This document shows, in pieces, positions 48,530 through 59,909 of a DNA stretch of 64,000 nucleotides (the stretch's first letter is position 1; every line of letters begins with the position of its first letter). The translations under genes and the position numbers were made by a program. The stretch comes from Anolis sagrei (taxonomy: Eukaryota > Chordata > Lepidosauria > Squamata > Anolidae), in NCBI RefSeq assembly GCF_037176765.1, contig NC_090025.1, forward strand, positions 91,843,006 through 91,907,005, written 5' to 3'. A model generated the notes under the pieces. That model had not been told where the DNA came from and did not search any database. It saw nothing but the letters and a program-made list of their open reading frames with translations.

Positions 48530-49800
48530 GGCCAGGTTGTTAACTGGTGCTCCTTACAGGGAGAGGTCCACCCTCCTGTTCAAGGAACTCCATTGGCTGC
48601 CGTTCATATTCCGGTCCCAATTCAAGGTGCAGGTGCTTACCTACAAAGCCCTAAACCAGTGTTTCTCAACCTGGGGGTCGGGACCCCTGGGAGGGGTCGG
48701 GAGGGGGTGTCAGAGGGGTCCCCGAAGACCATCAGAATATACAATATTTTCTGTTGGTCATGGAGGTTCTGTGTGTGACGTTTGGCCCAATTTTATCATT
48801 GGTGGTGTTCAGAATGCTCTTTGATTGTAGGTGAACTATAAATCCCAGCAACTACAACTCTATAATGTCAAGGTCTGTTTTCCCCAAACTCCACCAGGGT
48901 TCACATTTGGGCATACTGAGTATTCTATTTTCCCCAAATTCCATCTGTGTTCACATTTGGGCATATGGAGTATTCATGCCAAGTTTGGTCCAGATCCATC
49001 ATTGTTTGAGTCCACAGTGCTCTCTGGGTGTAGGTGAACTACAACTCCAAAATTCAAGATCATTGCCCACCAAACCCTTGTAGTATTTTCTGTTGGTCAT
49101 GGGAGTTCTGTATGCCAAGATCGGTTCAATTCCATCGTTGGTGGAGTTCAGAATGCTCTTTGATTGTAGGTGAACTATAAATCCCAGCAACTACAACTCC
49201 CAAATGACAAAATCAATCCCCCCAACCTCACCAGGATTCAAATTTGGGCATATTGAGTATTTGTGTCAAATTTGGTCCAGTGAATGAAAGTGCATCCTGC
49301 ATATCTGATATTTACATTACAATTCGTAAGAGTAGCAAAATTACAGTTATGAAGTAGCAACAAATATAATTTTATGGTTAGGGGTCACCACAACATGAGG
49401 AACTGTATTAAGGGGTCACGGCAGTAGGAAGGTTGAGAAAAACTGCCCTAAACGGTTTGGGAACTGCCTACCTGCGTGACCGCGTCTCCATATATGAACC
49501 CACACGATCTCTCCGATCATCTGGAGAGGCCCTGCTCACAATTCCACCTGCATCGCAAGCGCTATTGGTGGGGACGAGGGACAGGGCCTTCTCCGTGGTG
49601 GCCCCCTGACTCTGGCACTCTCTCCCGAAGGACATCAGACAAGCCCCAATGTTGGCAGTCTTTAGGAAGAGCTTGAAGACATAGCTGTTCCAGTGTGCCT
49701 TTCCAGAATAGGAAACTCCTAGCACTTTACTAGAGATTTAAGATTGTCTGCACATCGCACCTATCTCCAAAAAACTATCCATTTCACCTGTCATGCCCAG
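48530..49800 (+). mobile_element. L2-like LINE split by a hAT element
   Basis: Plus-strand RT C-terminal remnants ([20 protein letters not shown] before; the YLRDRVSI-type block after) are separated by the hAT element 48657-49445. Decayed. Confidence 0.7.
48657..49445. mobile_element. Non-autonomous hAT element (789 bp)
   Basis: Perfect 8-bp duplications CCCTAAAC (48649-48656, 49446-49453), CAGTGTTTCTCAACCTGGGG/complement ends. Same family as 38553-39354; carries the Helitron-like module twice (about 48808 and 49146). Confidence 0.93.
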
Positions 49801-49849
49801 CATTATTTAAATTTTTAATCATTACATTTGGCCCGGCCTTAGTTTTTGC

Positions 49850-50194
49850 ATCTATGGCAAGCATCCTCAGAGGTGAGGTCTGTTGGAACTAGGCAAAACA
49901 GAGAGGAAGCAGGCAGGGACATCTAATTACCTCTCAGCAAAAGTTTGTCCCAGGCACAGTCAGGCCATTGTATGTTAATCAAGGTGGTCAGTTGAAACAT
50001 TCACACCTAGCTCCAGCAGACAAGAGTCCTTTGTCTCACCCTGGTCATTCCACAGATATATAAACCCTTTTGCCTAGTTCCAACAGACCTCACAACTTCT
50101 GAGGATGCTTGCCAAAGATGCAGGCGAAACATCAGGAGAGAATGCCTCTAGACCATGGCCATATAGCCCGAAAAAAACTACAACAACCCAAAGG
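49850..50194. mobile_element. Penelope-like fold-back fragment
   Basis: A 47-bp antisense hammerhead half is joined at about 49900 to sense 3' UTR and a terminal region whose hammerhead (about 50096-50135) has ATC in place of GTC. Target duplications not clear. Confidence 0.7.
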
Positions 50195-50389
50195 TTTGTA
50201 TATATCAGCAATCCAATGTTACACTATCTCAGCCCAAAATGTAGACAATTTGGGCTTTGGGGTATAGCAATTTGGATAAGAGATGCTCAGCTCAAACTGA
50301 TCAGCTATTTATTTATCGTGTCATCAGCAACCATTGTATTACAATTCTAACAGAGCAAAACAAACACACAGATTAAAAAGAAAAAGGAA

Positions 50390-51290
50390 AAAAAACACAC
50401 AGATTTTGCAAATTTGGTATTTGGTTAAATGTCCTTTGACGAGTATCTGGCCACTTGGAGTGCCTCTGGTGTTGCCGCAAGAAGGTCCTCTATTGTGCAT
50501 GTGGCAGGGCTCAGGGTGCATTGCAGCAGGTGGTCAGTGGTTTGCTCTTCTCCACACTCACATGTCGAGGATTCCACTTTGTAGCCCCATTTCTTAAGAT
50601 TGGCTCTGCATCTCGTGGTGCCAGAGCGCAGTCTGTTCAGCGCCTTCCAAGTCGCCCAGTCTTCTGAGTGCCCAGGAGGAAGTCTCTCATCTGGTATCAC
50701 CCATGGATTGAGGTGCTGGGTTTGGGCCTGCCACTTTTGGACTCTCGCTTGCTGGGGTGTTCCAGCGAGTGTCTCTGTAGATCTTGATTTAAGTCGTTGA
50801 CGTGCTGGCTGATACCCAAACAGGGGATGAGCTGGAGATGTCTCTGCCTTGGTCCTTTCACTATTGGCTGCTACTTCCCGGCAGATGTCAGGTGGTGCAA
50901 TACCGGCTAAGCAGTGTAATTTCTCCAGTGGTGTAGGGCGCAGACACCCTGTGATAATGCGGCATGTCTCATTAAGAGCCACATCTACTGTTTTAGTGTG
51001 GTGAGATGTGTTCCACACTGGGCATGCATACTCAGCAGCAGAGTAGCATAGCGCAAGGGCAGATGTCTTCACTGTGTCTGGTTGTGATCCCCAGGTTGTG
51101 CCAGTCAGCTTTCGTATGATGTTGTTTCTAGCGCCCACTTTTTGTTTGATGTTCAGGCAGTGCTTCTTGTAGGTCAGAGCACGATCCAGAGTGACTCCCA
51201 GGTATTTGGGTGTGTTGCAATGCTCGGCTACGACTCTGGAAACCAGGGTCTGAATCCGTGCTAGACTGGGTGCCTCACAGGAAGGCAAAG
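50390..51290 (-). mobile_element. LINE ORF2 C-terminal part (Jockey-like or related)
   Basis: Minus-strand frame with PKYLGVTLDRALTYKKH, LALCYSAAEYACPVWNTSHH, ITGCLRPTPLEKLHCLAGI and a C-terminal CECGEEQTTDHLLQC. About 300 codons remain open, so it is relatively young. Clade uncertain. Confidence 0.75.
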
Positions 51291-51436
51291 GTAAACACTG
51301 GAAAGGCCTGAAGGGACTGCTTTCCCTTGCAAGAAGGAGGTTTTTCCCATCCAACAGAGGGCGCAGTTGAAAGAATCCCATTCGTCACCCACAGAATCAA
51401 TACTTTACAATCTTCCGGATTGGACCAGCGCGTCAC

Positions 51437-51455
51437 GGCGTTGCTTAGCAACGCC
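51437..51455 (+). promoter_or_regulatory. RFX-type X-box in the MED21 promoter
   Basis: GGCGTTGCTTAGCAACGCC is a perfect 8-bp inverted repeat around TTA and contains GTTGCTTAGCAAC, close to the RFX consensus. About 90 bp upstream of the MED21 start codon. Confidence 0.65.
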
Positions 51456-51476
51456 ACCTCCCGCCCTTTCCTCGGG

Positions 51477-51499
51477 ATTGGCCGGGAGCTTCCCATTGG
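51477..51499 (-). promoter_or_regulatory. Two inverted CCAAT boxes, MED21 promoter
   Basis: ATTGG at 51477-51481 and 51495-51499, 18 bp apart, 40-60 bp upstream of the start codon in a GC-rich stretch. Candidate NF-Y sites. Confidence 0.5.
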
Positions 51500-51532
51500 C
51501 TCTCGCGTGGCTTTGTGTTGGTCGCTGCTTCC

Positions 51533-51543
51533 AAGATGGCGGA
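51533..51543 (+). promoter_or_regulatory. YY1-type motif over the MED21 start codon
   Basis: AAGATGGCGGA, the classical YY1 core with the ATG inside it, as in many TATA-less housekeeping genes. Confidence 0.65.
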
Positions 51544-51577
51544 TCGCCTCACTCAGCTGCAAGACGCCGTCAATTCG
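51536..51577 (+). CDS. MED21: MED21 coding exon 1
   Basis: Residues 1-14 ([14 protein letters not shown]). Start chosen because it opens the conserved N-terminus at the promoter motif cluster. Donor GTGAGT, phase 0. Confidence 0.96.
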
Positions 51578-54500
51578 GTGAGTTGACGAGGAGGATGCAT
51601 GCATGCATGCATGGGCCATTGGTCTTCCCCCTTCTCTGGAAAGTTGGAGTTGTATTTATTTTTATTGGAAGGAGAGAAAAAAAGGCAATTTGCTCTAGGG
51701 ATGGCTTCTACTAAATAAATCCCTGAGTAGAAATGGCCACTCTCTCGCCCTTTTCTTAGTTCTTACTCTCCTTCAGACCACATTTTGTCAAGCTGTTATT
51801 CCATCTCAACTGCTATGGCAGCACTGTATGACATTCTTGGATAGGCAGTGTTGAAGAACTTAGACGTTTTCACCAGAAAGCCTTTGGGTCTCACTGAACT
51901 TCAAAACTCTGGGGTTCCACAGGATGTTGCCATGGCAGCTGAAGTGGAGTGAGAGCGCCGTAGCCAGGTAGAGTGACAGGGCCCACAATGAGTTTAGCAA
52001 AATACTTACACCATGTCACAAAATTTGAGAATTTTTCTGTTCCTAGTTTGAAAGTGATATTTCTTGTTTAATTGTGCGGTACTTTGAAAGCAGTTGCTCT
52101 ACTCCAGAAATTTTGTTTTTGTGGCTGACACAAATGATGGCCCCTTCTACACTACCATGTAAAATTTATTTATTTATTATTCGAACTTATATGCCGCCAC
52201 TCCCCTGGGGCTCAGAGCGGCTTACAAGAATAGGCTAAAATCGAACACAATTTTAAAACAATTTAAAACAATTTAAAAACAGCAATATCAAACATTAAAA
52301 GCCTGTCAAAACAGGTATGTCTTACATGCCCTGCGGAAAGCTGGTAAGTCCCGCAAGGCACGGACTTCAGGTGGCAGAGTATTCCAGAGTGATGGTGCCA
52401 CTGCTGTGAAGGCTCTGTGTCTGGTTGCTGTTAGACGCAAGGTCTTGACACTGGGGACTTCCAATAGATCTTGGTCCTCAGAACAGAGGGATCTCTGGGG
52501 TTGGTAGGGGGTGAGGCAGTCCCTCAGGTACATTGGCCCTAGACCATGCAAGGCCTTAAAGGTGAGTACCATCACTTTGAAAGTGATCAGGTGCTCAATT
52601 GGTAACCAATGCAGCTGCAGTAAGATTGGTGTTGTGTGGCATCTCATCGGAATTCCCGCAAAAAGCCGAGCAGCTGCATTTTGTACCAACTCGAGCTTCC
52701 GGATCATCGACAGAGGAAGGCCAATGTAGAGGGCGTTACAGTAGTCCAATCTTGAGATGACTGTAGCCTGGATCACCATAGCTAGGTCATCCCTAGACAG
52801 GTAGGGACAGCCATCTAGCCTGCCGCAGATGAAAAAAGGCAGTTCTGCTAACAGCAGAGACCTGGGCCTCCATGGTCAGCAGAGGGTCCAAAAGGACTCC
52901 CAGATTACTTGCTTTGAACAGGATTATATAGCAGTGTAGACTCGGGTCCCTTTCACACAGCTGAATAAAATTCAGATTATTTGCTTTAAACTGGAATATA
53001 TGGCAGTGTGGACTCAGGCAACCCAGTTCAAAGCAAATATTGTGTGATTTTCTGCCTTCATAGTCTGGGTTTTATGGCTGCATGGAAGGGCCCTCAGGCT
53101 CCTTCTAAACTGACGTTTAATCCAGTTCAAATCAAATAATGTGAATTATCTGATTTTATAATCTGGATTATATGGCAGTGTAGAAGCAGCCTAAATTAAA
53201 TTGATTCAGGTCCCATCTACATAATAATAATAATTATCGTTATGATTGTGTTTATTTATATCCAACCCCTTCTCCAAACAGGACTCGGGGCGGCTTGCAA
53301 AAAAGAAAACAGTACAAAAACCAAAGCAAAAATAAAACATAATTCATAAACTGCAATATCAAAAACCTAACAAAAAATAAAATGCAATACAAAAGCCAAG
53401 GCAAAAAAAAAACAATACATAAACAGCAGTCTCAAAACCTAACAGATTATCTGCTTCAAACTGAATTACAGTGTTCCCTCACTTATCGCGGGTGTTCCGT
53501 TTCAGGGCCAGCCACGATAAGTGAAAATCTGCCCACTCAGCGACAGCCGCCTCCTCCTCACCACTTCCGCTGCTCCCGGCCTCTGATGCTCCTTGGGCAC
53601 CGTTGATGGCATTGCCAGGCTGGTCTGAGGCCTCAGCCCAGCCCGGCAGTGCCATCAACGGAGCCCAAGGGGCTTCCAAGGCCGGGAGCAGCAGAGGCGG
53701 TGAGGAGGAGGCCGCCACCAATGATACTTACAAACTTGATGTAACAAATTGTTCAACTGTATGTGTGTATTCATGATATTTTCCTCCCCCTCCATTTGAT
53801 AACCTGTTCATCATATCCTCTCCAACAAAGTAGTAGGATATTTGTATTATTTTGGGGGTGTTTAACTGAAATTGAGTGCTTTTTAAAACTTTGTATACAT
53901 TTTCTGGACACTGTGTAGATATTATCACAAAACCATGGGGTACCAAACCTTTCAAACACTGTGTCTAGTTCAAGTTCCCCTAATAGTAGACCATTATAAG
54001 AAACATTGCATTCGAACTGCATTCGAAGACTGATAGATAGTTTTTTCAACCATCAAGAACTTTTAAACCAATATATATATTAATCAAGGAACTCCACTAA
54101 AACAAGCCTATAACCTCCCAATTCTCTTTTTTTATCCATATTAGAAAAATCTTGATGCTTAATAAAGGGGCATATAGGAGAAGGCTATGATGATAGCTTT
54201 TCAATCCAGTATTTGCATACAAAAAAAGCCTACAACTTTACTTCCGCATGATTGTACATCTGCATTTGTTGTGATGTACTAACGAGTAAGTAATTCTATT
54301 TGATTGCTTACAGCTTGCAGATCAGTTTTGTAATGCTATTGGAGTACTTCAGCAGTGTGCCCCACCAGCATCGTTCAGCAGTATACAAACTGCAATAAAC
54401 AAAGATCAACCTACTAATCCTACAGAAGGCAAGTGAACCTTATTGTTGAATTTGAGAGGAATGGTATAAATCTAGGAGCCAAATGATTAGTAAATGTTTC

Positions 54501-57384
54501 AAATGAAATGTGCATCTGGATTTATATTCTGTTGTTATATTTATGAGATTTCCTAGGACAACCTGGATCACATATGCCTTAACTGTTGTAGTAGAGCCTG
54601 TTAGTAACACTGCAAGTCTGAAATATCAGCCTAAAGTCATCTAATGGGATTGAGCAGGGATTCAAACCCTTGTCTCCAGAGTACTCTTAACATTTAAACC
54701 GCTACACTATGCTGACTCTCAAAATATACGTTCAGTTTGATAAAAATTATTTTCCTATGGATTTCAAGAATACTATTATGTCTCCTCTATTTATTTATTT
54801 ATTTATTATTTATTTACTTTACTTGTATACCGCAGTTTCTCAGCCTAACCGGCGACTCAACACAGTTTACAACAAGGGTAAAATCAGTCACAATATACAG
54901 TTTAAAACACAAAAGCACAATATACAGTATTACACAACAATAACAACACAATGCTTCTCATCACTAGAGTCATGATCCAAATTCGTCATCCATATTTCCA
55001 TTCCTGTAATCGTCACATTCATTGCACTGATTAACCAAATGCCTGTTCGAACATCCAAGTTTTTAATCTTCTTCAGAACACCATTAGCGAGGGGGCTGAT
55101 CTTACCTCCATGGGAAGGGTGTTCCACAGCCGAGGTGCCACCACAGAAAAGGCCCTGTCTCTCGTCCCCGCCAGCCGCACCTGTGAAGCAGGCGGGATAG
55201 AGAGCAGGGCCTCCCCAGAAGATCTGAGGGTCCTGGCGGGCTGATAGGCAGAGATACGTTCGGATAGGTAACTTGGGCCAGAACCGTTTAGGGCTTTAAA
55301 GGCCAACGCCAGCACTTTGAATTGAGCCCGGTAGCAGATCGGCAGCCAGTGGAGCTGGCGCAGCAGAGGAGTGGTATGCTCCCTGCGCTCCGCTCCTGTT
55401 AGTATCATGGCTGCCGAACGTTGGACTAGTTGGAGCTTCCGAGCCCACGTAGAGAGCGTTGCAGTAGTCTAAACGGGATGTAACCAGAGCGTGGACTACC
55501 GTGGCCAAGTCCTCTAGGTAGTGAAGTTACTGTTACATTAGCCATCAAGTTATTGTAAAATTAAATCATTGTGAAATTAACAGTAGAACTTAGGAGTAAT
55601 TATAGATAAAGCTAATTAAGGTTTTCAGGATTGTATTTCTCAGCATTTGAAATTTTCCTTAGTCTTAATGATTGATCAACATATACTATGCATGCTTCCC
55701 CCACCCCCCAAACAGCAGCTTATAATTATTGTTGGATATTATTAATGAAATATACAGGCCAAACAGCTACAAATTTGTCTCAAATTAGTTCTTCAAATTT
55801 AGTCGCTTTCATTCAGTTGTTGGTACCATTAGAAATCTTATGTCAGACCTCTATGGAGATGGAATGATCAAAGTGGCATAAGGTATGTTTTATTTTTGCA
55901 GAATATGCCCAACTCTTTGCTGCACTGATTGCAAGAACTGCTAAGGATATTGATGTTTTAATAGATTCCTTGCCCAGTGAAGAATCAACAGCCACATTAC
56001 AGGTAGGATTATAATAATCATTTTGTTTTATGTATTGTCATCTTCCACCTAGAAGTAAAAACAATTTAGATGTTTCAGAATAACTGTGAAGCATTTTTAA
56101 AAAGGGTTTTCTGGCAGCTTACCAAAACCTTACAATTAGCATGATGTTTTATTAATTTCATTGTTACCCAAAGCAGTATTGTGTGTCTAGGTAGATAGCT
56201 GAAATGGAAGGGGTCATGAAAGATTAAATTATAAAAGTGACTGGCACAGAGAAGTCCACAGCAGCTGCAATCTGAATAATATATTTTTATATTAACTATG
56301 TCTTTGAAAACATCTTGAAAGTGGCATCTTGAATGTGTAATTGTGTTGGAGTTTTCCTGGGAGCAACTCCCATTGAGCAGAATTTTGCTCTACATAGCTA
56401 TTTGTATTAAAAGCCACTATGGTTTATATTTTTGTTGTTGTTATTAAGGCAGTGTCATACATGAAGTAAGTATTTGACTAGCTTTTCAGAACATGCTATT
56501 GAAGAACATAACTCCTTGAAGAAAAAATATATTCCTGATGGCATTTATTCTGGTTGAATTTCTTATTTTTGTTTAACAATAAAAAAGCATTTAAATATTT
56601 AAAGTGGTATTTATTTCTTTAAATCTGCTCTGCCTTTTCACAAAATGTCAAGGAATATCTTAAAAACATCAAAAGAACAGAGCCATTATAATGTTAAAAT
56701 GCAGAAACCAAAAGCAAAATTCAACAGCCATCACCAGTATTTGCCAAAACAAAGCAGTCTAGCTGAAATTTAAGAACAGAACACACGAGAGAGTCATCAG
56801 AATGAATCCCTGTATAAATAAACAGCTAAAATCTCTAAGGCTGCCCTCTGCCCAATAAGTTTCAAAGATGAAACAAAAGTTGATTTAGGTAATCTGTAGC
56901 ATCCAGGACTTGGAGCTGAGAGGCCTAGAATCTTGCCAAATGATAGAAACTGATGACTAGCCTAATTGCTGCTATTTTGCTAAAGCACCTAAACTACATC
57001 TCTTAAATCTATTCCAGTTGTAAATATTTGGAAATACATCAAAATAATTCAGCTTGTTACTGAAATAGGCAATAACACACAGCATTGCAACATGTTAAGG
57101 CATTCAATTTTCTTAAGCAATTTCAGTATAGCTCTTTTTTTCTTTCAAGTGTATATTCATTTTAGGTTCAGAAAAATCCTGGTAACATTTTTGTTCTGTT
57201 CAATGACTAGGCAGCAAGCCTGTATCGCTTGGAGGAAGAGAACCATGAGGCAGCCGCACGTCTTGAAGAGGTAGTTTATCGTGGGGATATGCTATTGGAA
57301 AAAATTCAGACTGCGTTAGCTGACATTGCTCAATCACAGCTGAAGACAAGAAGTGGCACTCATAGTCAAACAATTCAAGACTAA
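51536..57384 (+). CDS. MED21: MED21, Mediator complex subunit 21 (4 coding exons)
   Basis: Exons 51536-51577, 54314-54428, 55902-56002 and 57211-57384 give 432 nt, 143 residues plus stop (144 in human as I recall it). The protein starts [13 protein letters not shown] and holds [38 protein letters not shown] and a C-terminal helix [20 protein letters not shown], almost identical to human MED21. Known: a small helical subunit of the Mediator middle module, pairing with MED7 through a coiled coil and linking regulators to RNA polymerase II in the nucleus. The promoter is TATA-less with X-box, CCAAT and YY1 motifs. Intron 2 uses a GC donor. Confidence 0.98.
51597..51614 (+). repeat. (ATGC)n microsatellite
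   Basis: About four ATGC units just inside MED21 intron 1. Confidence 0.8.
52153..52915 (-). mobile_element. L2-like LINE, 3' part
   Basis: Minus-strand [20 protein letters not shown] and [13 protein letters not shown], as in the 4718-6146 copy. Tail TTTATTTATTATT at 52159. In MED21 intron 1. Confidence 0.87.
52905..53215. mobile_element. Palindromic MITE cluster
   Basis: Repeated blocks TATATGGCAGTGT..GACTC and their complements (TTTGAACTGG type). Related to 60534-60670. No coding sequence. Confidence 0.55.
53222..53460 (-). mobile_element. L2-like LINE 3' tail
   Basis: (ATA)n start, then GACTCGGGGCGGCTTGCAAA, the 3' block shared by this LINE group. Only the tail remains. Confidence 0.5.
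53470..53715. mobile_element. Tigger/pogo-like MITE with GC-rich inverted repeat
   Basis: Left end CAGTGTTCCCTCACTTATCG resembles Tigger-type termini. Inside, GC-rich arms of about 70 bp (about 53548-53615 and 53645-53713) are complementary with a few differences. No right TIR identified. Confidence 0.5.
54314..54428 (+). CDS. MED21: MED21 coding exon 2 (GC donor)
   Basis: [15 protein letters not shown] through [13 protein letters not shown]. Acceptor TTACAG. The frame to exon 3 is kept only if the donor is GC at 54429-54430 (GAAG/GCAAGT), since no GT is available. Confidence 0.95.
54788..55520 (-). mobile_element. L2-like LINE, 3' part
   Basis: Minus-strand [13 protein letters not shown] and [20 protein letters not shown], with a (TTTA)n tail. 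Same subfamily as 12498-12885. In MED21 intron 2. Confidence 0.85.
55902..56002 (+). CDS. MED21: MED21 coding exon 3
   Basis: [20 protein letters not shown] and [14 protein letters not shown]. Acceptor TTTTTGCAG, donor GTAGGA, phase 0. Confidence 0.97.
56003..57210 (+). other. MED21 intron 3, no recognised repeat
   Basis: A 1.2-kb AT-rich intron; no repeat family recognised. Confidence 0.6.
57211..57384 (+). CDS. MED21: MED21 coding exon 4
   Basis: Last 57 residues and [38 protein letters not shown]. Acceptor GACTAG. Confidence 0.97.
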   Translation, partial: AASLYRLEEENHEAAARLEEVVYRGDMLLEKIQTALADIAQSQLKTRSGTHSQTIQD

Positions 57385-57720
57385 CAGCAGCAAGTAGCCA
57401 AGCCCTGAAACAAAATGTGAACCTTTGCGAAATGGAGGCAAGGGATTGGGTGGACAAAGAAACCCAAACCGTGCATCACTGAAGACCCTGAAAGATTTCT
57501 GCTGCCATGTTTAAGAGAGAAACTATACTAAGAAGTGTCCTCCTTTCATATCGTACTGTACTGGAGTGAGAAGCAATTACAAATTAAACAGTTCTGGAAT
57601 TTTATTTTGCAGTTATTTTTGTTAAGACCAAGCTCTGAATTTCACTACTTTTTCAGTAGGTCAGAATTTCTCACCCGGCAGTTTTGTAGAGTCACAATAA
57701 AATGCTTCAGGTAAGGAATT
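57385..57720 (+). terminator. MED21 3' UTR with polyadenylation signal
   Basis: AATAAA at 57696-57701, 312 bp after the stop; a second AATAAA-type signal lies near 57804. The first probably serves. Confidence 0.65.
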
Positions 57721-57759
57721 GTGTTTGTGGTTGATGTATGTGGTATCTTTATAGCAGAA

Positions 57760-58375
57760 GAACTTTGGAAATTCGGTCTTTTTGAGGTTAAGACAATCTG
57801 AGCAAATAAAACTGGTTTGCTATATATCTTGTCTTTACCTTAAGAACTATTTTTCCCCAAAATCCCACAAATGTGCATTTGAATAACATGCATTGGCAGA
57901 ACAAGAAAAGAAAAAGAAGCAGAGCATTCGACAATTAAAATTTACAGTTTGAGAGGCTTAGAAGATCACGAAGGTCTTCCAGTGCTGAGATAGTTGCAAA
58001 CTAAGAACTAAGCAGAGGGTGTTGTATAAAAAAAATGTGTTTGAATGCAGATCCACCCAAGTCAAAGCATTTGTACCCATTTTGGGGAACATCTTTTAAA
58101 CTCAATACAAAGAATAGAATTGTATTCAGCCATGTAATTTTATATGAAGTGTTTTCCAATTTATACATTTCTGTGTCCTGTACAAATATATAGGCATTTG
58201 GAATACTGTTTTCCCAAACTGCATTACAACAAAGAAATTATAGGTTTTGATGTCTAACTCCACTCTACTTTATGATCAGGTTTAGAAAGGGCAAATTTTG
58301 AAAGCTCAAATTGAAATGCATTTCTCACCAATCATCCTTTCCACCTGTACTTTATGTGAATTTTCTGTTTGACAG
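57760..58375. repeat. Local duplication, copy A
   Basis: Blocks align with 59600-59900 (CAATTAA-ATTTAC, AAAGGTCTT..TGCTGAGA) and with 61076-61275 (TCCCAAACTGCATTA, TGTCTAACTCCACTCTACTT). The order is kept. Visibly diverged. Confidence 0.65.
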
Positions 58376-58492
58376 TGGAAAAGTTCTAGAAAAGACAGTA
58401 GAAAAGTTCTAGAAACTTTGAATGTTCTATTTAACAGTAGAAAAGTTCTAGAAAACACAGAAAAGTTCTAGAAAAGTTCTAGAAAATGTGAA
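58376..58492 (+). repeat. Tandem AAAAGTTCTAGAA repeat
   Basis: Five TTCTAGAA cores in about 115 bp with irregular spacing. Confidence 0.8.
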
Positions 58493-58527
58493 AGGACTTT
58501 CACCATTGGCCTCTCATCAACTCATAA

Positions 58528-59420
58528 TACCATATTTACTCAAATCTGATGCACACCCCTTTGGACTAAACTATATCACCAAAATTTAGGTTCATTAGAT
58601 TTGATGGAGCTGCTTTTCTGCTTCTGAAAGTGAGGCCTGACAAAGGGCTGCCTTATCTCTTAGGGTGGCTGAGCAATTTAGGAAGCATCATCCCAGGTAG
58701 CACACCTTTTTCGGCGGCCAAGGCAGGAAAGACGCGCAAGGGAAAAGGGAAAGGTGCGCGCCTTTCTCTCCTCCCATGCCCTGTGTGCGCCTTTACCACT
58801 GCTGCCGAGGAAGACGCAGCGGCGGTAAAGGCGCGCACAGGGCATGGGAGGAGAGAAAGGCGCGCACCTTTCCCTTCTCCCTCGCACATCTTTCCTGCCT
58901 CCGCCGCCGAAAAAGGTGCGCGTGCGGCAAGAGAGGAAGGGGAGTGGCGTGCACTTGCCCCTTCCCCCTCACCCCATGCGCGGCTTTCCTGCGTCCTCCC
59001 GCCGCTGCCCCCTCCACCGTGGCCGCACATGGGACAAGGAAGAAGGTACGTGCGCGGCAAGAGTGGAAAGAGAGCGGTGAACACTTTCCCCTCGCCCCAT
59101 GCGCGGCTTTTCTGCTTCCTCCCGCCGCTGCCACCTCCACCGCGGCTGCGCATGGGACCAGGAAGAAGGAGAGCAAGCCTGTGAAAAAGCCTGCCACAGG
59201 GGCTTCCTTCTCCTCTGCTGCCGCCGAGGAAAGCTCGTGCTCCGCGAGGGGGGGAGGGAATGACAGAAAGACTGGGTGGTCATCTGTCAAACGGACCAGT
59301 AGCAGCTGCATTTTTCACCCTCAGCTTATACTCGAGTCAATAAGATTTCCCAGTTTTTTGTGGTAAAATCAGGTGCCTCGGCTTATATTCGGGTCAGCTT
59401 ATATTCGAGTATATATGGTA
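58528..59420. mobile_element. DNA-transposon-like repeat with GC-rich insert
   Basis: Ends read TACCATATTTACTC on the left and GAGTATATATGGTA on the right. The right end recurs at 31228-31333. The interior (about 58680-59260) is GC/CpG-rich with repeated GCGCGCACC modules; open frames on both strands there are compositional. No target duplication confirmed. Confidence 0.5.
58747..58874. repeat. GC-rich hairpin, 50-bp arms
   Basis: 58747-58796 and 58825-58874 are complementary with one difference, around a 28-nt loop. Confidence 0.92.
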
Positions 59421-59909
59421 AGTGACATATAAGTGACAAGTAATTTGCAATTAGGAATGGACGCAGTGCTCCCTTTTTAGTTATGGGAATGATGAATATA
59501 GTTCTGAGAGTGGGGAAAACAAAGAGGCTCATATACTTCCACATGTTAAATCTAACTTTAGCTAAATCAAGTGAACAAAGGAAATGTAAGCTGTAATCTT
59601 TATACAAGTTGGAAGTTTGGTCTTTCTGAAGTGTGGGTTAAGTCAATCCAAACAAATGAAGTGTGGATTGGCTTAAATCTTGTCTTAGCATTTAGTAGAA
59701 TAACCTTTTTTTTTCTTTTCAAAATGCAGTAAATGTCATGAGAAACAAAAGCTGTGTTGTAGGGACAAACAAGCCCCAAAGATTAAAAAAATAGCACCAA
59801 CACATTAAACAATTAAGATTTACTATATAAAAGGCCTGGGGAATTACAAAGGTCTTTATCTAATGCTGAGAATGTTACAAAATGTGTGTTCTCTACATGT
59901 TAATTCAGA

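Noticed and set aside
58376-58492. CRISPR-like array
   Set aside because: Repeat units are too short and irregular, and this is a vertebrate genome; an ordinary tandem repeat.
58630-59366. Several overlapping open frames of 166-196 codons on both strands
   Set aside because: They come from the GC-rich, repetitive interior of a transposon-like repeat; Ala/Arg/Pro-rich with no domain.
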